This document shows, piece after piece, positions 34,961-46,479 of a stretch of 64,000 bases of DNA. Under the pieces are notes generated by a model that did no database searches, had not been told where the DNA came from, and saw nothing but the letters and a program-made list of their open reading frames with translations. Location: NCBI GenBank assembly GCA_002007465.1, contig LNAC01000137.1, positions 2,588,026 through 2,652,025 of the forward strand, read 5' to 3'. This DNA comes from Ailurus styani (lineage: Eukaryota > Chordata > Mammalia > Carnivora > Ailuridae). Both the position numbers and the translations under genes were made by a program. The stretch's first letter is position 1. Each line of letters begins with the position of its first letter.

Positions 34961-35407
34961 TTTAGGAGGCTCACATGTTATCATCTGCCTTGGTAACTAA
35001 TTAGGCGGTATGGTTTTGAGCAAGTTTGGGCTTCAGTTTATTCACTGGTAAATTGAAAGAGTTTTGGGGTGCAAACTCAAGCAGCAAGGGCAGACGACCT
35101 AACTCTGTGAATTAGAGTGGGGACTGTGGCACAGTGGAGAATCAAGCCCTGTCTAAAGGGAGTGGGACATGCATGCAGGATGGTGGACCCGATGTGTACC
35201 AACTTCTAGGTTTGGAGAAAATGGATGTCAGTGAAATACTGGCAACTAACTAAAAATAACAAATTTTTTCATTTAAAATGCAAATTGTCTACAGGCCAGG
35301 TTAGTTTGTGGGTAACCAGTCCGCTGGAATAGTTATTCTTTGAGTTTCCTTTCCGTTTTGACATTTAATAATTCTGTTCCTTGCTTTGTTGCTTCATTGT
35401 GATATGG

Positions 35408-35420
35408 CCAGCAGGGGGAG
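35408..35420 (+). promoter_or_regulatory. Possible CTCF site outside a SINE
   Basis: CCAGCAGGGGGAG fits the CTCF core (CCANNAGNNGGCR) at all but one position (A for C after the G-run). It stands in single-copy-looking DNA between the two genes. Confidence 0.4.
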
Positions 35421-35548
35421 AAAGTGTTCTCTAATCTTTCTCCCAAGTTGGGTCCCATAACTCATTTGAACGTAACAAAACAGAAATCGGGGCAGGGTAG
35501 GCTATGTCCCATGAACATTGACAATATAACGTGAGCAGTTTCTAACTT

Positions 35549-35596
35549 TTGTAGACAGATTTTTTTTTTTTTTACAAAAAATTGTAGACAGATTTT
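35549..35596 (-). mobile_element. Tail-only micro-insertion with target duplication
   Basis: TTGTAGACAGATTTT occurs exactly at 35549-35563 and 35582-35596, flanking 18 bp of T-run plus ACAAAAAA. This looks like an aborted retrotransposition that delivered little beyond a poly(A) tail. Confidence 0.6.
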
Positions 35597-36125
35597 GAAA
35601 AAGTGAGAGAGGATTCCAAGCCTCGGTGAATCCTTGAATTACTTCAACGGGTTGGTTTATCATGGAATCAAAGGAAAACATCTGTTCATCCATCCACTCC
35701 TCTGCTGCCACATAGACCTGCCATGTAGTCCAACAATATGTGGACCATTTCATCTCCAGCGAAGGAAATGGGATTTAAGAGGATTTGGCAGCCAGAAGGG
35801 GATGGAATGGCATCCTCCTCACAGCAACCCCTTCTGGTGCCAAGATTTCTTATTTATTTTTATTTTTTTATTTTGCAGAAGAAAGAAGAGGCTTAGAGAG
35901 GCTCCATAATTTACTTCGGATAACGCAGAAAGAAGCAGTACTGAAATGCAAGGCCCCACTTGACTCCAGAGATTGTGGAAATTCTACATCAGCACCTTCT
36001 CTAAACACAGTGTTGGTAAATGTTTGACAACTGCCTGAGCGAGAAGGCGGGGGATGAGGGCTGCATGTATATGTGCTTACATAAGTTTGTTATAAATTTA
36101 ATTAATAGAAAGAGTGTAGCACACA

Positions 36126-36311
36126 GCGGTGCCTGGGGGGCTCAGTCGGCTAAGTGTCCAACTCTTGATTTTGGCTCAGGTCATGATCTCAGGCTCATGC
36201 AATGGAGCCCTGTGTTGGGCTTCTTGTTCAGAGGGGACACAGCTTCTCTCCCTCTCCCTCTGTCCCTCCCTCCTTTCTCTCTAAAATAAATAAAGAAATA
36301 TATATATAAAA
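36126..36311 (+). mobile_element. CAN SINE (SINEC)
   Basis: Sense copy ending in (AATA)n and a short TA run. Target duplication AGAGTGTAGCACACA / AGATTGTGGCACACA. Confidence 0.93.
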
Positions 36312-37006
36312 AAAGATTGTGGCACACAAATGTTAGTAAAATATAAAGTACTTTTAGGATTATTTCCATATATCCAATTAATTCCCACAATGCATTCATT
36401 GGGTTTTGCCAAACTTTTGTATCTAGAGCCAACCTATGGTTCTAGTTAAATCACAATTTGACAAAATCAGGCTGTGAATAAACACTTGATTACTATCTCA
36501 CTTAGCAAAGAAGTTGCTTATGTTATTGATGAACGAGGGCAGTTCCGACCTGAATGTTCATTGTTATTTTCTTGTACATTTAAGACCAAAGTGAAACAGC
36601 GAAGACAGATCTTAGAACTTCGCTTGTTGCCAATGACATGAGTGAATTCTTTGCTCTATTCGATGACAGTTTTTAAACACTGGAAAACATGCCTACTCTC
36701 AATTTTTTTTATGCTGTGTACAGTGGACGGCTGCAGACACGATGCACTTCTAACTTGCATTAACATTTTTCCCATCACCTGAGACTAGAAAATCAACAAA
36801 GCGATAAACCAAACTCTGATTTGTAGTGTTTCCAATTTCTGTGGTGTAAATGCTCCCACCACAGACAATTTCAAGCTACTTACACAATGTCACTGAACAT
36901 AAGGTTGGGAAGTGACATGTACCATTATACAGTATTTCGACTCTATGGATATAATAGACAGAAATAACTGCAAGAGCACAGGTACTAATAAAATGTGGTA
37001 GAGTAG

Positions 37007-37225
37007 GGCGCCTGGGTGGCTCAGTTGATTAAGTAACTGCCTTCGGCTCTGGTCATGATCCTGGGGTCCTGGGATCGAGTCCCGCATTGGGCTCCCCCTG
37101 CTCTGTGGGGAGCCTTCTTCTCCTTCTCCCTCTGCCTTCCACTGCCCCTGCTTGTGCTCTCTCTTTCTCTCTCTGTGTCAAGTAAATAAATAAAATCTTA
37201 AAAAAAAAAAAGCAAAACCAAAACC
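37007..37225 (+). mobile_element. CAN SINE (SINEC)
   Basis: Sense full-length copy. Imperfect target duplication ATGTGGTAGAGTA / CCATGGTAAAGTA. Confidence 0.93.
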
Positions 37226-38299
37226 CCATGGTAAAGTAATTAGGGAGTGGTGAGCTTTGTGAACAAGCAGTCCTCATTTGGATAGTACTGGAGAACCAAA
37301 AACATGACCGCACAAGCTGAAACCATGCTAAGTGATCTTAATAATCGATGGGGAAAATTATAAATTTTCTATGACCTTCAATATTTTTTGTTAAAGCAGT
37401 ACAAACTTTCGTACTATTGGTTATAAATGTATATAGGGAGATGAAAAAAATAGGCTAATATTTATACATAGTATAGTAATTTAAGACATTAGAAACATAG
37501 AGAATGAAGGCTTAGTGGTGCTTGCCTACTTCTCATTGTACGACATTCAATGCATCTTTCCTACACTGCGGTGAATTGTCACCTTCCTTTCTCACATTGG
37601 ATCAGCTTCTAACATTTTTTCCCTTGTGCTTCAAATGTCATGAAATATCTCTGAGAATCCTTCTAACATGATTTTTTTTTTCTGGTATCACTTCTCTGGA
37701 TCTCTTCATCCTTACTGTCACACTTTGCTCACTTACGTTGATGAGTTCACCTGTACTAAATTCCTCTGGCTTTGTCTGGACTGTCTCTCAAACAGCAGCC
37801 TGTCAGCACCCCCACAACCAGCCATTTCTTCAATGAGTTCATTCACCTTTCATTCAGATTTGACCTCCAGCATTATCAATTTTCATTTCTTTGCTGCACA
37901 TACGTCTTTGTTGGACGATTCCCTTTTTTCATTATCCATGTTTGTAAAATGCCACATGGGTTTGTCACAAGAAGACAAGTAGCTAACACAACTCCATGCT
38001 TTGTTGTCTGCACGAACTGATTAACAGATGAGCAGTGATTAATCACCAACAGTCTTTGAAAGACATGCTGTGGCCGGTCACTAATTATGAACTGTATCTA
38101 TTATTCATATGGTGATTTATGGACTGGAGAGCCAACAGCAAGGTGCAAACTTTATGCTATCACTCATAGCGAATATACTGTGGTAACTAAAATCTGAACC
38201 ATGTAGGAGGTGGACTGTGTGCTTTAACTAAACTGTGGTAAGTGAAATTTGCGCATATTGGGACCACGTAAAGCGAGGGTTGCTTGTACTTATTACCAC

Positions 38300-38507
38300 T
38301 TTTTTTTTAAAGATTTTATTTATTTATTTGGAAGAGAGGGAGAGAGAGAGAGTGAGCGCACGCAAGAAGCAGGGGGAGCGGCAGGCAGAGGGAGAAGCAG
38401 GCTCCACGCTGAGCAAGGAGCCTGATGTGGGACTGGATGCCAGGACCCTGGGATCATGACCCGAGCCGAAGGCAGATGCTTAGCATACTGAGCCGCCCAG
38501 GTGTCCC
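38300..38507 (-). mobile_element. CAN SINE carrying a CTCF-like motif
   Basis: Antisense copy. The body reads AGAAGCAGGGGGAGCGGCAG at 38365-38384, the SINE-borne motif resembling the CTCF core. Confidence 0.93.
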
Positions 38508-38534
38508 AAACAGAAGGGGTTTTGTTTTTGTTGT

Positions 38535-38632
38535 TGTTGTTTTTAAAGTAGGCTCCACACCCATTGTGGGGCTTGAAATCACGGCCCTGAGATCAAGAGC
38601 CACATGCTCTACCAACTGAGCCACCCAGGAGC
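38535..38632 (-). mobile_element. Older tRNA-derived SINE fragment
   Basis: AGTAGGCTCCACACCCATTG, ATCAAGAGCCACATGCTCTA and CCAACTGAGCCACCCAGGAG: an antisense copy lacking the GA-rich body. Confidence 0.85.
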
Positions 38633-38659
38633 CTACCTTTGTTTTTCATACAATTTAAT

Positions 38660-38783
38660 TGTAACTTTATTTATTTTTAAAAATTTATTTATTTAGGTAA
38701 TCTCTATACCCAACATGGGGCTTGAGCTCAGAACCCTGAGATCAAGAGCTGCACACTCTACAGAATGAGCCAGCCGGGCGCCC
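38660..38783 (-). mobile_element. Older tRNA-derived SINE fragment
   Basis: TTAGGTAATCTCTATACCCA, GATCAAGAGCTGCACACTCT and GAGCCAGCCGGGCGCCCC. TAATTGTAACTTTAT occurs on both sides (38647 and 38785), the target duplication. Confidence 0.88.
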
Positions 38784-38889
38784 CTAATTGTAACTTTATG
38801 CAGTTAAATTTTTAATAACAAGTATGTTTAAACAACTGGTTCACAAAATTCCCGCAAATTTAACACCTGACTCTAATAATCTGGTAAAG

Positions 38890-39015
38890 CCAGATCTCTC
38901 ACATCCATAAAGCATTTAGTACTTTCACCTCCCTTATTTATGTGAACAGCAGAGGGCTGTGACTTGTCCAAGCTCACAGGAAGAACAGCGGAGCCAGACC
39001 GACATTCCAAAGCTG
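38890..39015 (-). mobile_element. MIR fragment
   Basis: GGGCTGTGACTTGTCCAAGC then TCACAGGAAGAACAGCGGAG is an antisense MIR core. Confidence 0.55.
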
Positions 39016-39189
39016 ATACTCTTTCAACTGTCCTGATAACTTCCATTCAGAGCATCTCAAAGGTGACCACAAGCCCACAACCTCATTCTATATCTTCTGA
39101 ATATCCAGAAAGAGGCCATATTAGAACATTTAATCATTTTAAAAGAATGCAACATTTATTTTAGCTCCTCTATTCCCTTCCTAGCCTTA

Positions 39190-39640
39190 TTTCTTTCATT
39201 AATAGCTGAGATCATCTATTCGCTAATTTTTGACCCCCAACCTCAGTAGCTGAAAAGGACACAGCCTTATCTCTTGCTCTTGTGATATATTGGTCCCAGG
39301 TTGGTGGCTGGTTGCTCCTGGGTACAGGCCACATATAGTCCATGGGTTCCCTTCATTTTTGTGTCTGGACTGAGGGAGTAGTGACTATTGGACATGCTGT
39401 CCTAATGGAGGAGGGAAAAGATGTCGAGTTAGACCCTGCAATGGTTCTTGCAGCTTGTGAATGCAACTGGCCCACTGTCCCTACTGTCACATTCTGATAG
39501 CCAAAAAGGTCACATGGCCATGCCCATGATCAGTGGGGAGGGGAAAAGAACCAGGACAGAAAGATACTGTGAGTCACACAGCAATGGGTGGGGAAGTATA
39601 ATCTGACAGGGAAGCGAAGACTAGAAAGAGCTGGGTTTTG
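39190..39640. other. Probable ancient interspersed repeat, family not assigned
   Basis: CACATTCTGATAGCCAAAAA, GGTCACATGGCCATGCCCAT and GATCAGTGGGGAGGGGAAAA resemble a phrase common in old mammalian repeats, but I cannot name the family with confidence. Confidence 0.35.
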
Positions 39641-39864
39641 TTTGTCCCTGAGAGAAGACAGAGCTAACTTCTCAAAAACCACCAAAGCTCAGGGACTTGA
39701 TTTTTTAAAAATTCAGTTATTGAGATAAGAAAAAAGCCCTATAGTCAATGGCCTAATGTTTTTCCAGTCCAAGAGTGGCCTATCAATCAGGGTCAGCATC
39801 ACTTAGGAGTTTTTCGTTTTGTTTTGTTTTTGTTTTTTTGTTTTTTAGAAAAAGCAGACTCAGG

Positions 39865-40096
39865 GAGCACCTGGGTGGCTCAGTGGGTTGAGCCTTGTTT
39901 TCGGCTCAGGTCCTGATCTCAGGGTGGTGGGATGCAGTCCCACATCAGGCTCCCTGCTCGGTGGGAAGTCTGTGTCTTTCCTTCTCCCCCAACTCCAACC
40001 CCACCCTCCATTTCTCCCTCCTCCCCACTCCTCCCCCCCTTAACGCATGCACGCTCTTTCTCTCTCTCTAAAATGAATAAATCTGAAAAGGAAAAA
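39865..40096 (+). mobile_element. CAN SINE (SINEC)
   Basis: Sense copy with C-rich body. Perfect target duplication AAAAGCAGACTCAGG at about 39850 and 40098. Confidence 0.94.
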
Positions 40097-40484
40097 GAAA
40101 AGCAGACTCAGGTGACCACAAACTTAACCAGAATCTTCATTTTAACAAGGACTACAAATTCACGTACACATTAAAATTCGGGAGGCTCAGGCCTAATAGA
40201 TATCTCCACCCAGATGCCCTTTCTTGGTTGGGTTTTCCTTATCCCCCCAACTCTCTTTTCTTTATTCCCAGATCTTGGGAAACGGCATCATCATTCATCC
40301 CAACCCCCAAACTGAATGTTGTCGTCAATTCCTCCTCCTGCTATCGCGTCACCCCTGTCAGACCCATTTCAACATCATTCCATGTCTCCTCCCACCATCC
40401 CCACTGTGCTGTCTTGGTTCAGCTTTGGAACTCACCTAAACTAATGCTCTGGTCTGACTTCCTTACCTCTGTCCACCCTTACTC

Positions 40485-40523
40485 CCATAGGGCAGGTAAG
40501 GTACACCCTTACCTGCCCTATGG
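40485..40523. repeat. Perfect 17-bp inverted repeat with 5-nt loop
   Basis: Left arm CCATAGGGCAGGTAAGG (40485-40501), loop TACAC, right arm CCTTACCTGCCCTATGG (40507-40523). Not part of any repeat I recognise. Confidence 0.97.
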
Positions 40524-40929
40524 TCTTAACCAGAATTCAATTCCGATTAAGACAGGAGCAGTGGAGGTGACAAGGAGATGCCTGGGGCAGGGGAGGGAGT
40601 TCAAGTGAACAGACAGGCTAAGTGAAAGCAGAGCTCTGCCAAGCCAATTCAGTTTCAAGGCAAGTCTTGGATCAGTTTCCCCAAAGCTCCTCATGTGGAA
40701 ATCCTGGAGTTGCCAATGGATGCTTCCGTGCTTTAAAATCTTAACTATCACTTTGAGGAAAATGTCCAAATCTCTAGGGAGGATGTTAAACTCTCCATGA
40801 CATGTCCATTGTCTGACTCACCAATAGAATCTCTCATTGCTTTTCTCCTCATGCTAAACAGCCATACCAGCTACTTGACCATTGCAGAAGGTACCTGTTG
40901 ATTTGTAACACCACCTTTTTGCATGGCTC

Positions 40930-41210
40930 AAATGTCCTCTATCTTGCCTCCATCTTGTCTGCCTGTTCTGCCCCAGTTCAAGGGTCACCTCCTCTGTCAG
41001 TTTCCCCGACTCAGGAAGAGATTTAATCTCTCCTTCCTTATGTCATTTTTACCTCTGGCAGAAGTAATTGTTTTATAATTTTATTTCACCGTTGCTATAT
41101 CCTGAGACCGTTGAGGAGATGGATTTTTGTCTTACTCATCTTCATAGCCCCAGTGAGCAGAGGGTTGGGCACATAGTAGGTGCTCGATAAAGGTTTATTG
41201 AATGGACTAG
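40930..41210 (+). mobile_element. L2 3' end
   Basis: CAGTTCAAGGGTCACCTCCT, TTGTTTTATAATTTTATTTC and GGGCACATAGTAGGTGCTCG with a TTTATTGAATGGA end: a well-preserved sense L2 tail. Confidence 0.85.
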
Positions 41211-42237
41211 TAAAGATTAAAGTGGCTTAAATCCAACACTGTGAAGAAATGGTAGATAGGATTGGATTCATATACAAAAAAAAAAAAGTCTAATGTGTCA
41301 AGCATCTAACAGGTACTTAAGAATGGGAGGTGCTTTTATTTGCCTCTAAAGGAATATTGGTTTCATCTGGCCTGAAAATGCATTTGGTTGGACCTCCTAA
41401 TAGAATAAAGCTGTTTTTGTCAAACAAAAAGGAGCATCAATTGGTTGGGAGGGTTGGCATTTATTGCTGGTGGGCAAAATCCTTGAAAGAATGTTGTTTA
41501 TATTATATGTCTTACAGACTTTCAAAACTGATAGACTTTTATTTATTTTATTATATTTTTTGGAGGAGAGCTTTTCTACTTTATTACAAAAAGAAGCTTT
41601 TATGTGGTCAGAAAATATAGGATTGATCTTTTTCTTTCTTCCTATGAAATGCTGCTGTTCCAACAACCAGAGTGAATTGTCTCAGTTGACTTCTTTAAGT
41701 CCCACCACATTCACTTGGGTATGGATGTCCTTGGCTCCTGAAAATCTAGCCCTTTAGTACATAGGGCGACGTAGTCTCATGACCAGCAGTTCCAGAATGT
41801 TCCGTTCTCATATACTGCACCCATGCACACCTCCTAAAAATAAGGTACAGCTGGGCATTTTCCAAAATAGATGTCATATATATAATATATACACATACAT
41901 ACCTTTACTCTTGTAATGTCCAAAATTTTTTTTAAAATGTACACATTTATTACAAAATCATAACAAAAACTGGACAGTCTTCTGCCCATTCTGGAAAGAT
42001 GAAGCTCAGTAATAACACAACCCTGGAAACCATCCAGAGATCGTGGCAATATCTCTCTTCTAAACAGTCAGATATTCTTGCATTAAGCTTGGCAAAACTG
42101 CCTTTCAAAAACAGTAGAATGAAGGAAACAGACCTTGCTCATCTTTCCAAATGAAATACGAGAAGGATTTTCAAATAAAAACGCACAAACATTTGTTCTT
42201 TTATTACCAATAGTGCTACAATGAACAATGCAATTTT

Positions 42238-42353
42238 TTTTTTTAGTGTTCAATGATGTCTTAGTTGTGTATGACCCCCAGTGCTCATCACATCACACGC
42301 CCTCCTTACTGCCCACCACCCGGTTACCCCATCCCCCCACCCACCTCCCCTTC
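42238..42353 (-). mobile_element. Carnivore L1 3' end, very short
   Basis: Antisense tail (AGTGTTCAATGATGTCTTAG, CCCCAGTGCTCATCACATC). Target duplication CAATGCAATTTT / CAATGCAAATTTT at 42226 and 42354. Confidence 0.9.
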
Positions 42354-42519
42354 CAATGCAAATTTTATTGAGTCTTTTGTGGGTTTTTTTTTTTACAAGA
42401 AATGATAAATCTTTAAAATGAAATTTTAAGTATATATATCCTTTACATGTTTAAGAAAAACATTTTATATAACAATATCTTCGAAGATTCATTGAATGCT
42501 TTGTGCCAGATTCAGTTTT

Positions 42520-43260
42520 TTAAACACCTTTATTGAGAGATGATGTACATAAAACTCACTAGTTTGATTTTTTGATTTTTATTTTTTTTAGAACACACTA
42601 GTTTTAAGTATTCACTTAAATGAAGTATAATATAGGGAGCGCCTGGGTGGCTAAGTCAGGTAAGCGTCTGACTTGATTTCCGCTCAGGTCATGATCTCTG
42701 AGTCAAGAGATGGAGCGCGGCGTTGGGCTCTGTGCTCAATGGGAAGTCTGCTTGAGATTCACTCTCCCTCTGCCCCTCCTACTTGTGCTCTCTTGTTCTC
42801 TCTAAAATAAATAAATCTTAAAAAAACGAAGTTTAGTATGATTACAGGCTTCTATATCCATAATCATGATCTAATTTAGAACATTTTTATCACCACAAAA
42901 AGAAACCTTGTGCCCGCTTACAGTTGGCCAGCCCCCAGTTTTACTCCCCAGCCTCAGGCTACCACTACTCCATTTTCTGTTTGAGTTTGCCTTTTCCAGA
43001 CATTTCATATAAATGGAATCATATGATATTTGGCCTTTTATGACTGGCTCCTTTCACTCAGCTTACTATTCTCAAGGCTCATCCGTATTGTTGCCTGTTT
43101 CAGAACTCTGTTCCTTTTTATTGATGAATATGCTGTTGTAGACATTTTAGTTATCCACCCACCAGTCGATGGAAATTCGGATTTTATAATTTTTGGCTCT
43201 TGTGAATAATGCTGCTATAAATATTATATTCAAGTATTTGTGTGGACACAGGTGTTTATT
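42520..43260 (-). mobile_element. Old L1 3' end, split by a SINE
   Basis: AACACCTTTATTGAGAGATG, ATCACCACAAAAAGAAACCT, CATATAAATGGAATCATATG and GAATAATGCTGCTATAAATA are antisense old-L1 words, interrupted at 42633-42825. Confidence 0.8.
42633..42825 (+). mobile_element. CAN SINE within old L1
   Basis: Sense copy. GAAGTATAATAT / GAAGTTTAGTAT duplication on the flanks. Confidence 0.92.
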
Positions 43261-44689
43261 TCGGGGAGATAACCTTGGCATCTTGGGAAGACATCTCCAG
43301 TTTTCTGAAAGCAGGATACCGAGTTTCCCCTTTTTTCCCTAAGGCTACCAGTTATTAGGTGATCGATTAGGACCGGAGCCCAGGTTGTAAATCACTGAGA
43401 TTTTCAACGATTTCGATCCTACTTCCTACCCTACAGAGGGTCTAAGAAAAGAACTTAAGACAGCTAAGTGGAACTTGAAGGCAAAGGGATGCAGTAAAGT
43501 GAGCTAGTCCCATCGCGCCGAAGCCCGGACCATATCCCTGCTCTGCAATTAGCTGAGCCCCAGGGGCCCCAGAAATATTAACAAGACAAATTAGCCCTTC
43601 ATGGTTAAAAAACTGCATTCTCCCTCCGGAGGACTTGGAAAATAATTAGCCAGAACCTGGGAAGTTGAAATGTTGTCAACAGGAGACCAGTGCAAATCAA
43701 CAAGTCCTGAGTTGGGAGGCTGCTGTAGGGCCGAGGTGAGGTCTGAGATCAGCCTCACGCCCGAGGGCCCTGGGAGCTGGCCTGAGTGGGCACCGGCGCC
43801 ACACTGCTGGGCCTGTTGTGCTGGGTCTTGGAGCAGGATTTGGAAGCTTCTTTCAGAAAAGTAGGTTGAGAGAAGAGGGAAAGGGAAACAAATGAGATAC
43901 AATTCTGCAACAGCCTTTTAGTTGGACTCCTTACTCCCCTCTCATTCCTCTTCTGGTCCATTCTGTGAGGAGAGAATGATGTTCCCAAAACACACAGCTG
44001 ATCCCTCACTCTGCTTTAAAACTCTCCCATGGCTCCTTACTGCCCTTGGGCATAGTTAATCCAAACACATCTTCTTGTCCTTTAGGGTGATTCCTGTCTG
44101 CTGAACCTGCAGAGCGAAATCAAGCACTTTTCTCAGGTCGGAGACACTGAGATGCAGGAGGGGGCCAGTCGATGTTCCGTTTCATATAGCACTGTTACAT
44201 GGGTGTGGCGTAATTGTATGTCTTCCTCACTCTTGGCTCAAAGTACAGTGACAGTGAGGCAAGGGCCCTGCTCACTGTAGGAACCACAGGACCTAGCATT
44301 GTGCAGAACACACAAAGGAAGGACTTCAAAAAAAGGGGGGGGGTGGGCGGCTTCAGTGTAGACTTGGGCTTTATACAAGGAAGGAGTGTCAGTAACAGAG
44401 ATTAGGGCTAGAGCAGGGAGATCTGCTTAGTGCAGAAAGAACGAAACAGAGACAGGTATCTCCCATAAGGCAATGTCGGAAATCTCAGTTGAGGGCCAGA
44501 AATCACCGTCCAGAGATTGACTTTTACCCCTGGCCTAAAAAATGCTTTGCAACAAGACGCAGACTTCTAACACTATGTAGCAATAATCCCACATAGGGAA
44601 AGTCCCGGAGCCTTAGTTTCAACAGACTAAAATGAACTAAAGGGTTTATGGGTTAGGAGGGATGTAATAGTTATATAATACACAAGATT

Positions 44690-44900
44690 GAGTGCTTACT
44701 GTGTGTCAAGTGTATTTCTAAGTGCTTGACAGGTATCAACTCAATCCTTAAAACAACCCGATGAGGTCGGTAGTCTTATTGTTTCCAGGGTCATGGGCGA
44801 GTTGTATAAAGAATATGTGACTTGCCCAAAGTTCTACAGCTAGTAAATGGCAGAGCCTGAATTTAAATATCTGAGTAGTCAAGTTGCAGAGTCTATGCAC
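44690..44900 (-). mobile_element. MIR
   Basis: TTACTGTGTGTCAAGTGTAT, AAAACAACCCGATGAGGTCG and GACTTGCCCAAAGTTCTACA: antisense MIR. Confidence 0.8.
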
Positions 44901-45565
44901 TGACTCATCATCAATCAAGGACAGGGATCTCATCAAGCTTCCTGCTCCAGCAGAAAACTTTCCCGCAGTTGTTCCTCCTGGGGAGAGTAAGGTGCAAACT
45001 CAGCCTCTCCACGTCTGCGCCCATGTGGACCTCCTGCCTGAAAGCCGGGTCTCCCCAGGTGCCCTCTGGGTGGCCTCACTGGATACTTCACTCTCCCTCT
45101 GAAAATGCTGCAAACTTGTGCCTGTCTTTCCACCTTGCTATTTGCTGGGCCTTGCAAACTCCGACTGTAAACGGTGCCTTCTTCCACCTTCCCTCCTCCT
45201 CCAGGCACAGGGAGCCCCTCTCACCACATTGCCACGACGCTGGGCAAGCTGCTCAGCCTCCACCGGATACCCTCTGCATCGCCCAAAGTTAACGCTGCCC
45301 CCATCTGCCCCTCTCACTGGATGGTGGGCTTCCTCGGGACAAGAATCGTGTCTGCTCTGGACACCAGCCTCAGCCAGCAGAGAAATTCAATGAAACAGGT
45401 CTAACCATTATCACTGAGAGGAGATTTATATCTTATCAAAGTCTGGCAAATGATGTTGAAGGGAAAATCCCAATTAACACATAGAGGACAGGCTTTTGAG
45501 ATACACAATTGCTGTCTCAACCCCATGGATTTGCCCCCCAAATCTCTCTTTCCTCTCTCTCTTTT

Positions 45566-45811
45566 TAAAGATTTTATTTAATCATTTGACACAGAGAGAG
45601 AGAGAGAGAGAGAGAGCGAGAGCACAAGCAGGGGAGAGCAAACAGAGGGAGAGGAAGGCGGAGGGAGGGGGAAGGGGGGCAGGGAGAGGGAGAAGCAGGC
45701 TCCCTGCTGAGCAGGGAGCCTAACACAGGACTCGACTCCATCCCAGAACCCTGGGATCATGACCTGAGCCCAAGGCAGAGGCTTAACTGATTGAGCCACC
45801 CAGGTGCCCCT
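45566..45811 (-). mobile_element. CAN SINE with expanded GA body
   Basis: Antisense copy in which the body holds a long (AG)n run (45593-45620) and extra GGA-rich sequence. Ends GCCACCCAGGTGCCCCT. Confidence 0.93.
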
Positions 45812-46065
45812 CTCTTTTCTTTCTCTAAATGCCCATAGAGAACTCAGCTGTGGTCTGATCTTGTCTCTGGCCCACAGCTTCTCCCCTTCTAGATCCTTTC
45901 TATCTCAGGCCAGCAAAGCCCCACTCCCTCATCCTGGGATCACCACTTGCTGCCGGGAGCATTCCTCCTGCCTTGTGATGTTGCCTGAATCATGGCCATG
46001 GACCAGCTTCCTCATCAGTGGCTCAAACTCCTCTTTTCTTGTCTCAAATACACTGTAAATTTCTT

Positions 46066-46262
46066 TCTTTTTTTTTAAAGATTTAGAAAATTTATTTGAC
46101 AGAGAGAGAGATCACAAGTAGGTAGAGAGGCAGGCAGAGAAAGAGGGGGAAGCAGGCTCTCCGCTGAGCAGAGAGCCCAATGTGGGGCTCGATCCCAGGA
46201 CCCCAGGATCATGACCTGAGCCGAAGGCAGAGGCTTAACCCACTGAGCCACCCAGGTGCCCC
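46066..46262 (-). mobile_element. CAN SINE (SINEC)
   Basis: Antisense copy. Target duplication TACACTGTAAATTTCTT / TACACTGTAAGTTTCTT at 46049-46065 and 46263-46279. Confidence 0.96.
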
Positions 46263-46479
46263 TACACTGTAAGTTTCTTAAAAACAGCAGAACTAATTTA
46301 ATTGAACAGCCAACTGAAATAATAATGACCCTAAGAAGGTATTCTGTATTTCAACAAATCTTAGATGCATTATAAAACACATCTGACGTCTGAAAAGTTC
46401 ATATGTGAAAAAAAAGAGTGTCTTAGATGAAATATGGTGTTATTTCTATCCTACTGATGCACAATGAGTGAGATATAAC

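Larger units (their letters stand above)
29306..35350. other. Intergenic DNA between HIPK3 and KIAA1549L, first part
   Basis: Repeat-dominated: MIR (29385), SINEs (29574, 29944, 30232, 33617), old L1 antisense fragments (30440-30880, 32125-32460, 32820-34220), an L2 antisense body (31560-32110) and a 39-bp tandem repeat (34276). 30885-31550 shows nothing recognised and no coding potential. Confidence 0.7.
35350..42220. other. Intergenic DNA, middle part
   Basis: Contains a possible CTCF site, a tail-only micro-insertion, SINEs at 36126, 37007, 38300, 38535, 38660 and 39865, a perfect hairpin (40485-40523) and an L2 3' end (40930-41210). Nothing recognised in 36430-37000, 37230-38290 and 41220-42220. 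Confidence 0.65.

Noticed and set aside
39190..39640. Possible LTR of an endogenous retrovirus
   Set aside because: No TG...CA ends, no poly(A) signal arrangement and no internal coding region seen; kept only as an unassigned old repeat.
43591..44009. Minus-strand open frames of 84 and 103 codons
   Set aside because: Overlapping frames on both strands, no recognised domain, and a likely L2 scrap near 44000.
44884..45404. Overlapping open frames of 72-107 codons on both strands
   Set aside because: No homology recognised, several frames open at once, no splice or codon signature; fits moderate GC content.
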